Source: SVEL01 sp017381055 (lineage in GTDB: Bacteria > Bacillota > Clostridia > Lachnospirales > Lachnospiraceae). Taken from it: DNA of 64,000 nt. Below, in pieces: positions 27,209 to 35,671 of this stretch; within the stretch, counting starts at the first letter, position 1, and the number at the start of each line of letters is the position of its first letter. The position numbers and the translations under genes are program-made. The notes beneath the pieces are model-generated. The model was not told the origin of the DNA and did not search any database. It saw nothing but the letters and a program-made list of their open reading frames with translations. Location: assembly GCA_036307185.1 (NCBI GenBank), contig JAXJYC010000029.1, positions 279,249 to 343,248 on the forward strand. Reading direction: 5' to 3'.

Positions 27209-28186
27209 TTACTCCTCCCTAATTATTGATGTAACTCTTACCGCGTACTTGTCATCCGACGAACCCGGTAAGGCAGTAAATTTCTTAATATTACCGACAT
27301 AAATCTGCAATTCCTGTCCTACTAGTGAATCTAACTTAATTATATCACCTTTTTGTAAATTAACAAAATCATTTACAGAAATCTTACTCTTTCCAAGAGT
27401 AGCTTTAATCGGTATCTCTGCTTTAGAAATGAGAGACTCAATAATCTCTTCATATGTGTTTTCGTCCTTTTCCTTCATAGTTGAGAACCAATACTTGGTA
27501 TTCAACTTATCCATAACATCTTCTAATGTATCAAAAGGAAGACATATATTCATAAGACCCTCTACATCACCAATCTTAATCGATAATGTGACAATAGACA
27601 TCATCTCCTGTGGTGATATAATCTGAGCGAACTGTGGATTTGTCTCAATTCTCTCAAGTCGGGGCTTTATCGCAACTACATTTTGCCAAGGTTCTCTTAG
27701 CAAATCTATACATATTGATAAAAATCTTTCTAATATAATGATTTCTATCTCTGAAAACTCTCTTTTTTTCTCCAATGAAACACCTGAGCCACCAAGCATT
27801 CTATCTATTATGGCATATCCAAGATTTGTTCCCAACTCCATAATTATCTTACCGTTCATAGGACTTGCATCAACAATTCCTAACAATACTGGATTCGACA
27901 ACGCATTTGAAAACTCTGCATAAATAAGCGCTTCTGAACTGACAACATCTACTGATACAGTTTTTCTTAAATATGCCGGAAGATTTGTGTACAACAATCT
28001 TCCATAATGTTCAAAGATAATCTCCAAGGTACGAAGATGTTCTTTTGAGAATTTAGATGGACGTTTAAAGTCGTATACTTTTACTTGTTTTTCTTCACTA
28101 TTTTTATATTCTTCTGCATCAAGCTCGCCTGTACTTAAAGCCTTCAACAGATTATCTATCTCACTTTGAGATAATACCTCACTCAC
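27209..28186 (-). CDS. fliM: Flagellar motor switch protein FliM
   Basis: 325 residues. The N-terminal CheY-binding motif LSQSEIDNLLKAL, the middle domain starting YDFKRPSKFSKEHLRTLE, and a C-terminal SpoA domain. The start is GTG at 28186 behind AGGAGG; the overlapping ATG there is followed at once by TGA and cannot be used. Forms the C-ring with FliG and FliY. Confidence 0.97.
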   Translation of the reverse strand: MSEVLSQSEIDNLLKALSTGELDAEEYKNSEEKQVKVYDFKRPSKFSKEHLRTLEIIFEHYGRLLYTNLPAYLRKTVSVDVVSSEALIYAEFSNALSNPVLLGIVDASPMNGKIIMELGTNLGYAIIDRMLGGSGVSLEKKREFSEIEIIILERFLSICIDLLREPWQNVVAIKPRLERIETNPQFAQIISPQEMMSIVTLSIKIGDVEGLMNICLPFDTLEDVMDKLNTKYWFSTMKEKDENTYEEIIESLISKAEIPIKATLGKSKISVNDFVNLQKGDIIKLDSLVGQELQIYVGNIKKFTALPGSSDDKYAVRVTSIIREE

Positions 28187-28231
28187 ATCTTCACCTCCTC
28201 GTCAATTCTTATAAGTCTATTTTTTATTAAT

Positions 28232-28756
28232 TTATCTTGGAACAATAACAAAACTACTAAAGCCTACACTGTAGATAAATTCTGTCTCATTAAACAAATC
28301 TCTAAGTGCATCTCTTATCTCATTTGTTGCACGCTCCTTTGTATCTAAATCAGACAACTGTTCTGCAGTATAACCGCCTAATATTCTGTTAACCTCAATC
28401 ATCATAAGGTTTTCATTTTCACTAAGCTTATCCTTGTACTTATCATACCCTTCGTCTTCTGTATTAAGAGTAAGTGTTACCTGGATCTGTGCAAAGTTTT
28501 GATCTCCATTATCAGATGTCTTTAATAAAATAGGCATCTTTTCTGAAAATGTATATGTAGCAGTTTTATCAATACTTATAGTCTCATTCTTCTGATTCTT
28601 AAGTTCTTTCTCTAAATCGATAGCTTTTGCAACCTTTCCAACTAAATCAGTTGTTGAATTCATAGCCGGAACAATGGCAAACACTAAAACTGCTGTTAAA
28701 GCTACATTTGTTATCATAAGTACTAATAATAAAAGATTAAGTAGCCCTTTTTTCAT
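28232..28756 (-). CDS. fliL: Flagellar basal-body-associated protein FliL
   Basis: 174 residues, one N-terminal transmembrane helix (about 5-30), and an extracytoplasmic FliL domain. It keeps the family features of a late RDALRDLFNETEFIYSVGFSSFVI strand and helix. FliL supports stator function. Gene position motB-fliL-fliM agrees. Confidence 0.9.
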   Translation of the reverse strand: MKKGLLNLLLLVLMITNVALTAVLVFAIVPAMNSTTDLVGKVAKAIDLEKELKNQKNETISIDKTATYTFSEKMPILLKTSDNGDQNFAQIQVTLTLNTEDEGYDKYKDKLSENENLMMIEVNRILGGYTAEQLSDLDTKERATNEIRDALRDLFNETEFIYSVGFSSFVIVPR

Positions 28757-28776
28757 ATCATTACACCAAGCCTTTC

Positions 28777-29610
28777 TTAATTATTTGTCAATACGCTGTA
28801 TATTCTTATCTCAACTCTTCTGTTAAGTGCTCTTCCCTCTTTAGTATCATTGGTAGCAATAGGCTCTTGCTCTCCTCTTCCAGAACACTCAAGACTTTCT
28901 TCACTCATATGCTTGTTTTTAACTAAAAACTTATATACTGAGTATGCTCTAGCCTGAGATAATTCCATATTATCTGCATACTTATTCGCCGCACTCACAG
29001 GAACTGAATCAGTATAACCTCTTATCTCAATAAGATTTTCATCATATCCCTTAAGCACATCACCTAACTTACCAACAAATACTGTTGCGTCACTCTTTAT
29101 CTCAGCTTTACCTGAATCAAAAAGAACAGACCCATTAAGTGTCAAAGTTACATATTGGGATGTAATCTCCATATCTATAAAGCCTTCATAGTCTCCATCT
29201 AGTAATCCTTCTGCTTCTAAATCTTCCTCGACTTTTCCGCCAAGTTCTTCAGTAGCATCCGATTGCATCTCCTCATACTTATCCTTAACTTCTTCTTCAG
29301 TCATCTCATCTTTTGTATCATCCTCATTTTGATTCTGACCCATAGATGTATAGTAATTATCTAACTGACTAAGCTGACTAACTCCACTAGATATCAATCC
29401 ACCTTCTGTTATAGCAGGTGCTCCACTATCAAATATACTAAAGCTAGCATTAAGAGATGCTGCAATTTCTTCGAATTTTGATACATCCACTGATGACATA
29501 GAGAATAACAAAATGAAGAATGTAAGCAAAAGGTTCATCAAATCACTAAAGGTCGCCATCCAGGCTGGTGCTCCAGGCGCTGGTGCTGCTTCTTTCTTCT
29601 TTTTAGCCAT
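28777..29610 (-). CDS. motB: Flagellar stator protein MotB
   Basis: 277 residues. One transmembrane helix with the ion-binding Asp at residue 23 (FSDLMNLLLTFFILLF), an acidic plug/linker (about 90-145), and a C-terminal OmpA-like peptidoglycan-binding domain (IEIRGYTDSVPV, AYSVYKFLV). It anchors the stator to the wall. Starts 2 bp after motA. Confidence 0.97.
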   Translation of the reverse strand: MAKKKKEAAPAPGAPAWMATFSDLMNLLLTFFILLFSMSSVDVSKFEEIAASLNASFSIFDSGAPAITEGGLISSGVSQLSQLDNYYTSMGQNQNEDDTKDEMTEEEVKDKYEEMQSDATEELGGKVEEDLEAEGLLDGDYEGFIDMEITSQYVTLTLNGSVLFDSGKAEIKSDATVFVGKLGDVLKGYDENLIEIRGYTDSVPVSAANKYADNMELSQARAYSVYKFLVKNKHMSEESLECSGRGEQEPIATNDTKEGRALNRRVEIRIYSVLTNN

Positions 29611-29612
29611 GC

Positions 29613-30413
29613 TTACTCACCACCTTCACCATTCTCTGAGAATGCTTCTCTCTGAGCTGGTGCTAAGAATGACTTAAGCTTTTCTTCTATAACTCTTGGA
29701 TTTTCACCCGCCTGTATAGATAAAAGGCCCTCTATCATAACTTCCTTCATACGAACCTCTGCCGCATTATTACCTGAAAGTTTCTTAGCAATAGGTGTCG
29801 CTATCCAGTTAGCAATAAGCGAACCATATAATGTAGTAAGAAGGGCTACCGCCATCGCTGGTCCGATAGAACTTGGATCATCAAGGTCTACAAGCATCTT
29901 TACAAGACCGATAAGTGTTCCAATCATACCCCACGCAGGTGCATTGGCTGCCCAATCTTCCCAAAAGCCAATAGTACCTTTATGTCTATCCTCAATACAT
30001 GCCAACTCTGTTTCCAGAATCGCTCTAACCAAATCCGGATCAGTACCGTCTACAATAAGAAGTATTCCCTTCTTCATAAACTGATCCTCAAGTTCTCCAG
30101 CAGCTTCTTCAAGCTGAAGAAGACCTTCTTTTCTAGCTATGTTAGATAAATCTATAATCTTTCTAATAGTTTCACTCTCATCAATACTCTGCATCTTTAT
30201 AGCGAGCAAAATACTCTTGAAACCATTAACAAAGCTTCCTACACTGTTCATAGCAAGAAGTCCTACTAAACTTCCTCCAATGGTAATGATCATAGATGGC
30301 AAATCATAGAAGCTCATAATTGCGCCAAAATTTATCGCCTTACCATCAAATACAATACCGAATATTACTACGATACCACCTACTACTAAACCTATAATTG
30401 AAGCTATATCCAT
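29613..30413 (-). CDS. motA: Flagellar stator protein MotA
   Basis: 266 residues, four transmembrane helices with a large cytoplasmic loop. The family motif AWGMIGTLIGLVKML and the conserved LLTTLYGSLIANWIATPIAKKL are present. First gene of the second flagellar transcript; a sigma-A promoter lies 45-75 bp upstream, right after the flgE terminator. Confidence 0.97.
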   Translation of the reverse strand: MDIASIIGLVVGGIVVIFGIVFDGKAINFGAIMSFYDLPSMIITIGGSLVGLLAMNSVGSFVNGFKSILLAIKMQSIDESETIRKIIDLSNIARKEGLLQLEEAAGELEDQFMKKGILLIVDGTDPDLVRAILETELACIEDRHKGTIGFWEDWAANAPAWGMIGTLIGLVKMLVDLDDPSSIGPAMAVALLTTLYGSLIANWIATPIAKKLSGNNAAEVRMKEVMIEGLLSIQAGENPRVIEEKLKSFLAPAQREAFSENGEGGE

Positions 30414-30459
30414 CTATTTTCCACCACCAATCTGCACATTATATTTCAAATACTTTCAA

Positions 30460-30489
30460 TCTATAATATAATACCACATTTTATGTCAA
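30460..30489 (-). promoter_or_regulatory. Sigma-A promoter upstream of motA
   Basis: Minus strand TTGACA, then TATAGA at 18 bp (or TATTAT at 15 bp). It lies between the flgE terminator and motA, so motA-fliA can be transcribed separately from the flgB unit. Confidence 0.65.
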
Positions 30490-30536
30490 TTACCAACAAT
30501 ATTTAACAAATTTTTTAATATTTTTTGTAAAATTCA

Positions 30537-30587
30537 GTAAAAACTTTAGGGATGCCCTAAAAACGTGCATTTTCTAGGACATCCCTA
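30537..30587 (-). terminator. Terminator after flgE
   Basis: Minus strand TAGGGATG...CATCCCTA with further inner pairing and a following GTTTTTAC, 10 bp after the flgE stop. It ends the flgB-flgE transcript or attenuates read-through into motA. Confidence 0.8.
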
Positions 30588-30597
30588 TATTATTTTA

Positions 30598-31959
30598 TTA
30601 TCTCTTAAGATTCAAAAGTTCTTCAATCATAGTGTCTGAAGTTGTGATAACTCTCGAATTTGCCTGGTAACCTCTCTGTGTTACGATCATATTTGTAAAC
30701 TCTGTAGCAAGATCTACGTTTGACATTTCAAGAACACCACTTGACATATCATCACCAAAAGCTGTTACATCATTAACGTTAGCCATACCAGAGTTCAATG
30801 TAGAGGCAAACAAGTTATCACCAATCTTCTCAAGACCAGCTGCGTTAGCAAAGCTTGCAACCGCAATCTGTCCTATACAAAGTGTATCACCATTGTCGTA
30901 AGATGAAATAATCTTTCCATCTGTCTGAATAGCTACACTAATCATCTTACCAACTGCTTTACCAGCACCCTGGTTCTGAATAGTTCCGTCACCCTTATTA
31001 GCAACTACTGAGTAATCACTACCATAATTTGTCATATCACCAAAATCTACTGTGATATCCTGTAGGAATGTATCAGCCTTACCACCAATCTTTCCATTTG
31101 GTCCTGGGTCCTTGCTGTATATCGATAAAGAAAATGTATTTAACCCTCCTTCAACCGTTCCTTTTGTTGGGTTGAAATTAATCTCAATACTATCCTCTTG
31201 GCCGTTAAACTTTGCAGCAAGATAATCAACTTCATCTGTTCCATTAAAAATCTTATTAATAGACAATGTGTAACCTGTTGTACTATCATCATCCTGCTCA
31301 ATTTTGAACTGAACATTGTATGTATTTCCAAGAGAATCGTAGATATACATATCTGTTGTCTTATAACCAATACCATCTGATGTAAAGTCTTCATCCGAAG
31401 AATTGATATTACCTGTCATCTTAGCAGCTGTTGTCTGGTTAGGAGCTGTAAGCATATATTCCTCTCCATATAAAGATAATGGTCTAAGTTCATCTGTCAT
31501 AAGCACAAAATCACCTGTTAATGGATCTCTCTCAGCTGTATAACCCATAACATATCCACCAGAACCTGTTACAAGATTACCAAAACCGTCAGTTGTAAAG
31601 TTACCAGCCTTTGTGTAATAATCTGCGCCACCCTTTTGAACAATAAAGAATTCCTGTCCATTAATCTTAAGGTCTGTATCATTACCTGTTGACTGTGAAC
31701 CACCTTCATTTGTTATATTAACTGAAATCTGCGCAACATTAGAACCTAAACCGATCTGTTTAGCATTCTGTCCACCTGTTGATGTAGCAGCATTTGGACC
31801 AGATGCAGACTGAGTTGTCTGATAGAATAATTCTGAAAATGTTGCTCTCTGTGATTTAAAACCTACTGTATTTACGTTAGCAATGTTATTACCAATAACG
31901 TCCATACCTGTCTGGTGTACCTTAAGTCCTGAAACACCAGAATACAATGATCTCATCAT
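30598..31959 (-). CDS. flgE: Flagellar hook protein FlgE
   Basis: 453 residues. N-terminal rod/hook signature MMRSLYSGVSGLKVHQTGMDVIGNNIANVNT, an internal variable region, and the C-terminal SNVDLATEFTNMIVTQRGYQANSRVITT coiled coil. It polymerises into the hook. Preceded by an AAGGAGG site and an 8-bp hairpin in its leader. The Bacillus-type small gene flbD, usually between flgE and motA, is absent. Confidence 0.97.
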   Translation of the reverse strand: MMRSLYSGVSGLKVHQTGMDVIGNNIANVNTVGFKSQRATFSELFYQTTQSASGPNAATSTGGQNAKQIGLGSNVAQISVNITNEGGSQSTGNDTDLKINGQEFFIVQKGGADYYTKAGNFTTDGFGNLVTGSGGYVMGYTAERDPLTGDFVLMTDELRPLSLYGEEYMLTAPNQTTAAKMTGNINSSDEDFTSDGIGYKTTDMYIYDSLGNTYNVQFKIEQDDDSTTGYTLSINKIFNGTDEVDYLAAKFNGQEDSIEINFNPTKGTVEGGLNTFSLSIYSKDPGPNGKIGGKADTFLQDITVDFGDMTNYGSDYSVVANKGDGTIQNQGAGKAVGKMISVAIQTDGKIISSYDNGDTLCIGQIAVASFANAAGLEKIGDNLFASTLNSGMANVNDVTAFGDDMSSGVLEMSNVDLATEFTNMIVTQRGYQANSRVITTSDTMIEELLNLKR

Positions 31960-31991
31960 AATTAATGACCTCCTTATAGGGGCCGTATCTT

Positions 31992-32019
31992 TTCATCTCA
32001 TCTGTCAGTCAGAGATGAA
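31992..32019 (-). other. Hairpin in the flgE leader
   Basis: TTCATCTC and GAGATGAA form an 8-bp stem with a 12-nt loop on the minus strand, 30 bp before the flgE start. No T-run follows. Possibly a message-stability or processing element for a highly expressed gene. Confidence 0.4.
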
Positions 32020-32042
32020 GCTTTCCTGCAATAGGTCCAAGC

Positions 32043-32465
32043 TTATACTATTACGGCACCATCAATATTTGTAAATATATTTTCTTCACTTGCTTTGCTG
32101 TCAATAGCTGTAACTACTGTATTATTTTTGATATTAACAATAAATGCTAAATTATCCATAATCATCAAAGATTCGCCGATTCCCTTTTGCGAAGCTTTTC
32201 TAGCTCCTTCATTGAGACGTTCTAGCTGTTCTTCTGTGAGATTAATATGCCTTTCATTAAGCCTTGCATCAGCATGCTTGGAGAATTTAAGTCCAATCAT
32301 AGTTGCGTCACAACTGTGATTTTGTTCCGAAGTCGTTTTCTTCATATTCAAGACTTCTTCGAACGACATTCCACCACTTAACTTATTTATCGGCTTACTT
32401 GATTGATTTCTTAAGTATTGACCAGTAATTTGTTCAATTGAAGAGAAATTATTTTTTATGTCCAT
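32043..32465 (-). CDS. Flagellar operon protein of the TIGR02530 family
   Basis: 140 residues. The conserved core FSKHADARLNERHINLTEEQLERLNEGARKA and LAFIVNIKNNTVVTAID match the small protein found between flgD and flgE in Gram-positive flagellar operons. Role unproven, though position suggests hook assembly. No transmembrane segment. A sigma-28-like promoter sequence overlaps its early codons. Confidence 0.88.
   Translation of the reverse strand: MDIKNNFSSIEQITGQYLRNQSSKPINKLSGGMSFEEVLNMKKTTSEQNHSCDATMIGLKFSKHADARLNERHINLTEEQLERLNEGARKASQKGIGESLMIMDNLAFIVNIKNNTVVTAIDSKASEENIFTNIDGAVIV
32387..32413 (-). promoter_or_regulatory. Sigma-28-like promoter sequence upstream of flgE
   Basis: Minus strand TAAG, 15 nt, GCCGATAA: eleven of twelve positions of the FliA consensus TAAA-N15-GCCGATAA. 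It is inside the coding region of the TIGR02530 gene, about 430 bp before flgE. Chance occurrence cannot be excluded. Confidence 0.35.
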
Positions 32466-32519
32466 ATTTTCTCCCTTCCAGTATTCCTCCTGAATACCTA
32501 GGTCTGTTACTTCTTTTTC

Positions 32520-33035
32520 TTATGTAGCATCTGTTCCTGAATTAGCAGAATCATTTGTTGTTCCGCCAGTTGTTCCATTGGAACTACTTCCACCACCTAA
32601 TACACCTGCAAGATAATAATCATCAATTACACTATCTAAGTCCTCAAACTTGTATAACTGATCTTTTATTGACAACATTGCTTTTCCGTCAACCATCTGA
32701 ACATAATCAACATAACCTGCAACTGTTGTTGTCTGCGATAATCCATCTGACTTTCCAACCTCTACAATTACATTCTTACCAACAAGTGACAAAGCCTGTG
32801 TATTACCCATTGAAGAAGAAAGATTCTGAATTGCTTCAAGAGATGAGAACTGCGCAAGCTGTGCAACAAATTCCGAATTATCCTGTGGTGATAATGGATC
32901 CTGATGCTGAAGCTGTGTAACTAAAAGTGTTAAAAATGCATCTTTTCCAAGTTCTGATGTTCCTTTTGTATCTTCTTTTTGATATGTCTCAGTATAATCT
33001 GTATTTACTGTTCCATTTTCTACTTTAATAGCCAT
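32520..33035 (-). CDS. flgD: Flagellar hook-capping protein FlgD
   Basis: 171 residues. The N-terminal capping motif LGKDAFLTLLVTQLQHQDPLSPQDNSEFVAQLAQFSSLEAIQNL is clear. The C-terminal part is short and ends in a Ser/Gly/Thr-rich tail, so this is the short Gram-positive form without the full Ig-like domains. It caps the growing hook. Lies between fliK and the TIGR02530 gene. Confidence 0.95.
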   Translation of the reverse strand: MAIKVENGTVNTDYTETYQKEDTKGTSELGKDAFLTLLVTQLQHQDPLSPQDNSEFVAQLAQFSSLEAIQNLSSSMGNTQALSLVGKNVIVEVGKSDGLSQTTTVAGYVDYVQMVDGKAMLSIKDQLYKFEDLDSVIDDYYLAGVLGGGSSSNGTTGGTTNDSANSGTDAT

Positions 33036-33049
33036 ATCTTTTCCTTTCC

Positions 33050-34345
33050 TTATGCTGAATAACTAACTGTATTCCCCATAACATCAATTATTTCCGGTGT
33101 TTCGAAGTTCTCTGTTGATAAGTCTTCTCCAAGTATCTGAGCTGCTCTTCTTCCGCGATTCTTACTTCCTGACTGCTCGTCACCTTGTCTCTCGCCCTGC
33201 ATATTTTGTTCAAATGCATGACTAGCAATTGTAACCTCAACATTTTCAATTCTTACACCTTGGTTAACAAGATTTTCCTTCAACAATGTAAGCTGTCCTT
33301 CCAAAGCATTCTTAGCAGCTTCTGTTTCAGCTGTAATCTGAGCTGTCACATTACCATCTCTTGAAACCAACTGAACTACTACTCTTCCTAAATGAGCTGG
33401 ATAAAGTTGTAACTCCATAGTTGTCATCCCTTGCTTTGTCTGTACCGATACCTGTTCAACTACTTGTCTAACTATAGTTATAGCTTGTCTTTCGCCTACC
33501 TTTGCCGATAAATCCTCTGTTAATCTAACCGCGAAGTCTTCAGGTCTGACAGTATTTACATTCAATATTTCTTCTGTTTCAGCTTTTTCAGATGATTGTT
33601 CCTTGCTTTCCATCTGATTATTTGCATTATTATTTGCAACTTCCTCAGTGACAATTTCTTCAGTTGTTACTGTTTCAACTTGAACCTTTGTTTCATCAAC
33701 GGAAACTTCTTCATCTTCTGTTAAAACATCATCCTTTACAACATCTGTTTCTACATTATCCAAGTTCTGGATTATTAATGATTCATCCTCTTGTTTTGTC
33801 TCATTTTCAACTAGCTGCTTAAATTCTAATGTTTCAGTCTTAATTTGTTCTACTTGGCTTAAGAGTTCTTTTAAATCCTCATTAAAGTTAGGATTTACGA
33901 GCATATCTGATGGATTTTCAATTTTATCTAACTTCATCACAATCTGTGTTAATGCATTTACATCTAACAACTTATCATCAGTAATTTCCAAAGCCGACAT
34001 TATGCTATTAAGTTCTTCCTCTGTAACGCCAAATTTTTCTTGAATAAACTCTTTAATCTGACTTACAACTTCTTCCATAGCAGCTGCCATCTGCTCATCC
34101 GTTGGTTCTTCTTGCTTCTTAATCTGCTCTCGCTTCTTTGAAGCTTCAAACTTATTAACCTTATCTTCGCTTTTATCCTCTGGTTTATTAACCTCTGCCT
34201 TTTCGCTTTCCATCTGTGGCTTCTTTGTATTTTCGCTTACACCCTTAAGTGTTTCATCGAAATTTTCTGTTGCCTTCACACTAGCTTTAGCTGGCATGTT
34301 ATTTGCAAAAAGACTATCTAGAGAATTCACGCTTATGTTTGACAT
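33050..34345 (-). CDS. fliK: Flagellar hook-length control protein FliK
   Basis: 431 residues. A long, acidic, low-complexity N-terminal ruler region (about 1-290, many Glu/Val/Asn) and a C-terminal Flg_hook domain with MELQLYPAHLGRVVVQLV and the substrate-switching helix region ENLVNQGVRIENVEVTI. FliK measures the hook and triggers FlhB switching. The ribosome binding site AGGAGGTG is strong but lies in one arm of a long inverted repeat, with a matching anti-Shine-Dalgarno in the other arm. Confidence 0.95.
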   Translation of the reverse strand: MSNISVNSLDSLFANNMPAKASVKATENFDETLKGVSENTKKPQMESEKAEVNKPEDKSEDKVNKFEASKKREQIKKQEEPTDEQMAAAMEEVVSQIKEFIQEKFGVTEEELNSIMSALEITDDKLLDVNALTQIVMKLDKIENPSDMLVNPNFNEDLKELLSQVEQIKTETLEFKQLVENETKQEDESLIIQNLDNVETDVVKDDVLTEDEEVSVDETKVQVETVTTEEIVTEEVANNNANNQMESKEQSSEKAETEEILNVNTVRPEDFAVRLTEDLSAKVGERQAITIVRQVVEQVSVQTKQGMTTMELQLYPAHLGRVVVQLVSRDGNVTAQITAETEAAKNALEGQLTLLKENLVNQGVRIENVEVTIASHAFEQNMQGERQGDEQSGSKNRGRRAAQILGEDLSTENFETPEIIDVMGNTVSYSA

Positions 34346-34348
34346 TAT

Positions 34349-34446
34349 AACACCTCCTTTTTAATATTTTTTCACATATTCTTTATCGGTCTTTTAGCTT
34401 TTATTCTTTAGACCTATATGTAAAAAATTATAAAAAGGAGGTGATT
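34349..34446 (-). promoter_or_regulatory. Long hairpin sequestering the fliK ribosome binding site
   Basis: Two 31-nt arms (34416-34446 and 34349-34379) are complementary except for a few single-base bulges. In the mRNA the first arm reads AATCACCTCCTTTTT and pairs with AAAAAGGAGGTGTT, which holds the fliK Shine-Dalgarno sequence. The 36-nt loop has an inner stem GGTCT/AGACC. The first arm starts just after the stop codon of the upstream MotE-like gene. Translation of fliK from the long operon message should be reduced by this fold. The pairing is seen directly; the effect is inference. Confidence 0.8.
34383..34410 (-). promoter_or_regulatory. Sigma-28 (FliA)-like promoter inside the fliK leader loop
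   Basis: Minus strand TAAAG...CCGATAA, with 17 nt between TAAA and CCGATAA. The whole promoter lies in the loop between the two hairpin arms. A start about 7 nt downstream (near 34376) would give a fliK message lacking the anti-Shine-Dalgarno arm. Spacing equals that of the candidate at 63487-63514. Confidence 0.5.
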
Positions 34447-34450
34447 ATTT

Positions 34451-35197
34451 TTATTCTGGCGATAACATAACTGTAATCTTCGCACAAAATACTGCATCTA
34501 TATCACTTAACGCATCTAAAACCTTGGCTCTTGCTTCAACTTCCATATTCTGTAAAATAGTAACAACTGTTTCTAAATTACCTGTCATTTCATACAAAGC
34601 AGCAGCAGCTTTCTTAGGTTTCATTGTAGCATAAGCATCTGCTAAATCCTTATATCTTTCATCATATAAATACTTTTCAAGCACTTGCTTATATAAAACT
34701 TCTGCATATTCTGGGCTAATCTGCTCATAATATTGCTTATAATTTTCATAATCAATAGCTTTATCTCCGAATACAACCTCAGAATAATACTCTTCTTTCT
34801 GCTTTTCGAATAGCAACTGACTTTCCTCAAAAGCTTTAAGTCGATTTATCTCCGCCTGTAAATCAGCAATCTTTTCAGCATCCGCATCTGCCGCATCCTT
34901 AAGATTTTTTATTTCTCTTTCAAGGTCCTTAATATAATTTATCGCTTCTGCTAAACTCTTATACGGATATTCTTCACCATCTACCTCTCCAGCTTTATCT
35001 GGAAGTATTTTATTTATAACTGGTACATTCTTGAAAATAGGATACATAACAGAGCTTCCAAATCCACCCACATCCAACTTTATACATAATGCAAACATAC
35101 CTAACCACAATACAACAATCACTGTTGCGATAATAATAGTTGCAAATTTATTACCTTTTTTCTCTTCAATATCTATTAACTCTTCATTTTTAGCCAT
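34451..35197 (-). CDS. MotE/YlxF-like flagellar protein (MgtE N-domain-like)
   Basis: 248 residues. One N-terminal transmembrane helix (about 18-42), an extracytoplasmic coiled coil (about 75-130), then a helical repeat domain (YAEVLYKQVLEKY ... MKPKKAAAALYEMTGNLETVVTILQNMEVEARAKVLDAL) resembling the FliG/MgtE N-terminal superhelix. Located between fliJ and fliK like ylxF in Bacillus. Proteins of this sort are stator or export helpers; function here is inferred. Confidence 0.8.
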   Translation of the reverse strand: MAKNEELIDIEEKKGNKFATIIIATVIVVLWLGMFALCIKLDVGGFGSSVMYPIFKNVPVINKILPDKAGEVDGEEYPYKSLAEAINYIKDLEREIKNLKDAADADAEKIADLQAEINRLKAFEESQLLFEKQKEEYYSEVVFGDKAIDYENYKQYYEQISPEYAEVLYKQVLEKYLYDERYKDLADAYATMKPKKAAAALYEMTGNLETVVTILQNMEVEARAKVLDALSDIDAVFCAKITVMLSPE

Positions 35198-35210
35198 TTA
35201 TGTCACCGCC

Positions 35211-35651
35211 TTATGTATTATTGTAGGTGAAACTCACTAGCTCATCTACTTCTTTCTTTTCGCTTTCATTTAATTCCTTTACAAACTCTTCAAAAGCTTT
35301 TTCCTTCAAAACTTCTTGAGTTTTTCTTTCAACCATTACTTTATTCAAGCGACCTCTTGCAATATCTACATTCTTTTCAGCCAATTTAATATGCTGAATT
35401 TGAATCTTTTCCTCATTTTTCTTGTATTCCAGAGCTTCATTACAACGCTTCCACTCAAGAATATTAATCTGCTTATCACCTTGGCCCCTTATTAAATCCT
35501 CATAATATTCTATCTCATTACGGATTCTAACAAGTCTTTCTTCCTCAACTCTAAGCTTTTGAACTTCTATGGCAAATGCTGTTTTTTCTTGTGTTTCCAG
35601 CTTATTCTTTATATCTAAAATATTTTGCATTTTATATATGAATTTTGCCAT
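35211..35651 (-). CDS. fliJ: Flagellar export chaperone/stalk protein FliJ
   Basis: 146 residues, almost entirely alpha-helical coiled coil. Its opening FIYKMQNILDIKNKLETQEK and position directly after fliI identify it. FliJ is the central stalk of the FliI ATPase. Confidence 0.88.
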   Translation of the reverse strand: MAKFIYKMQNILDIKNKLETQEKTAFAIEVQKLRVEEERLVRIRNEIEYYEDLIRGQGDKQINILEWKRCNEALEYKKNEEKIQIQHIKLAEKNVDIARGRLNKVMVERKTQEVLKEKAFEEFVKELNESEKKEVDELVSFTYNNT

Positions 35652-35671
35652 CGTTTCTTACCCCTTTAATA

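Noticed and set aside
33560..34260. Low-complexity region of fliK as a possible pseudogene or frameshift
   Set aside because: FliK N-terminal regions are normally unconserved and biased; the frame is open and the C-terminal domain intact.
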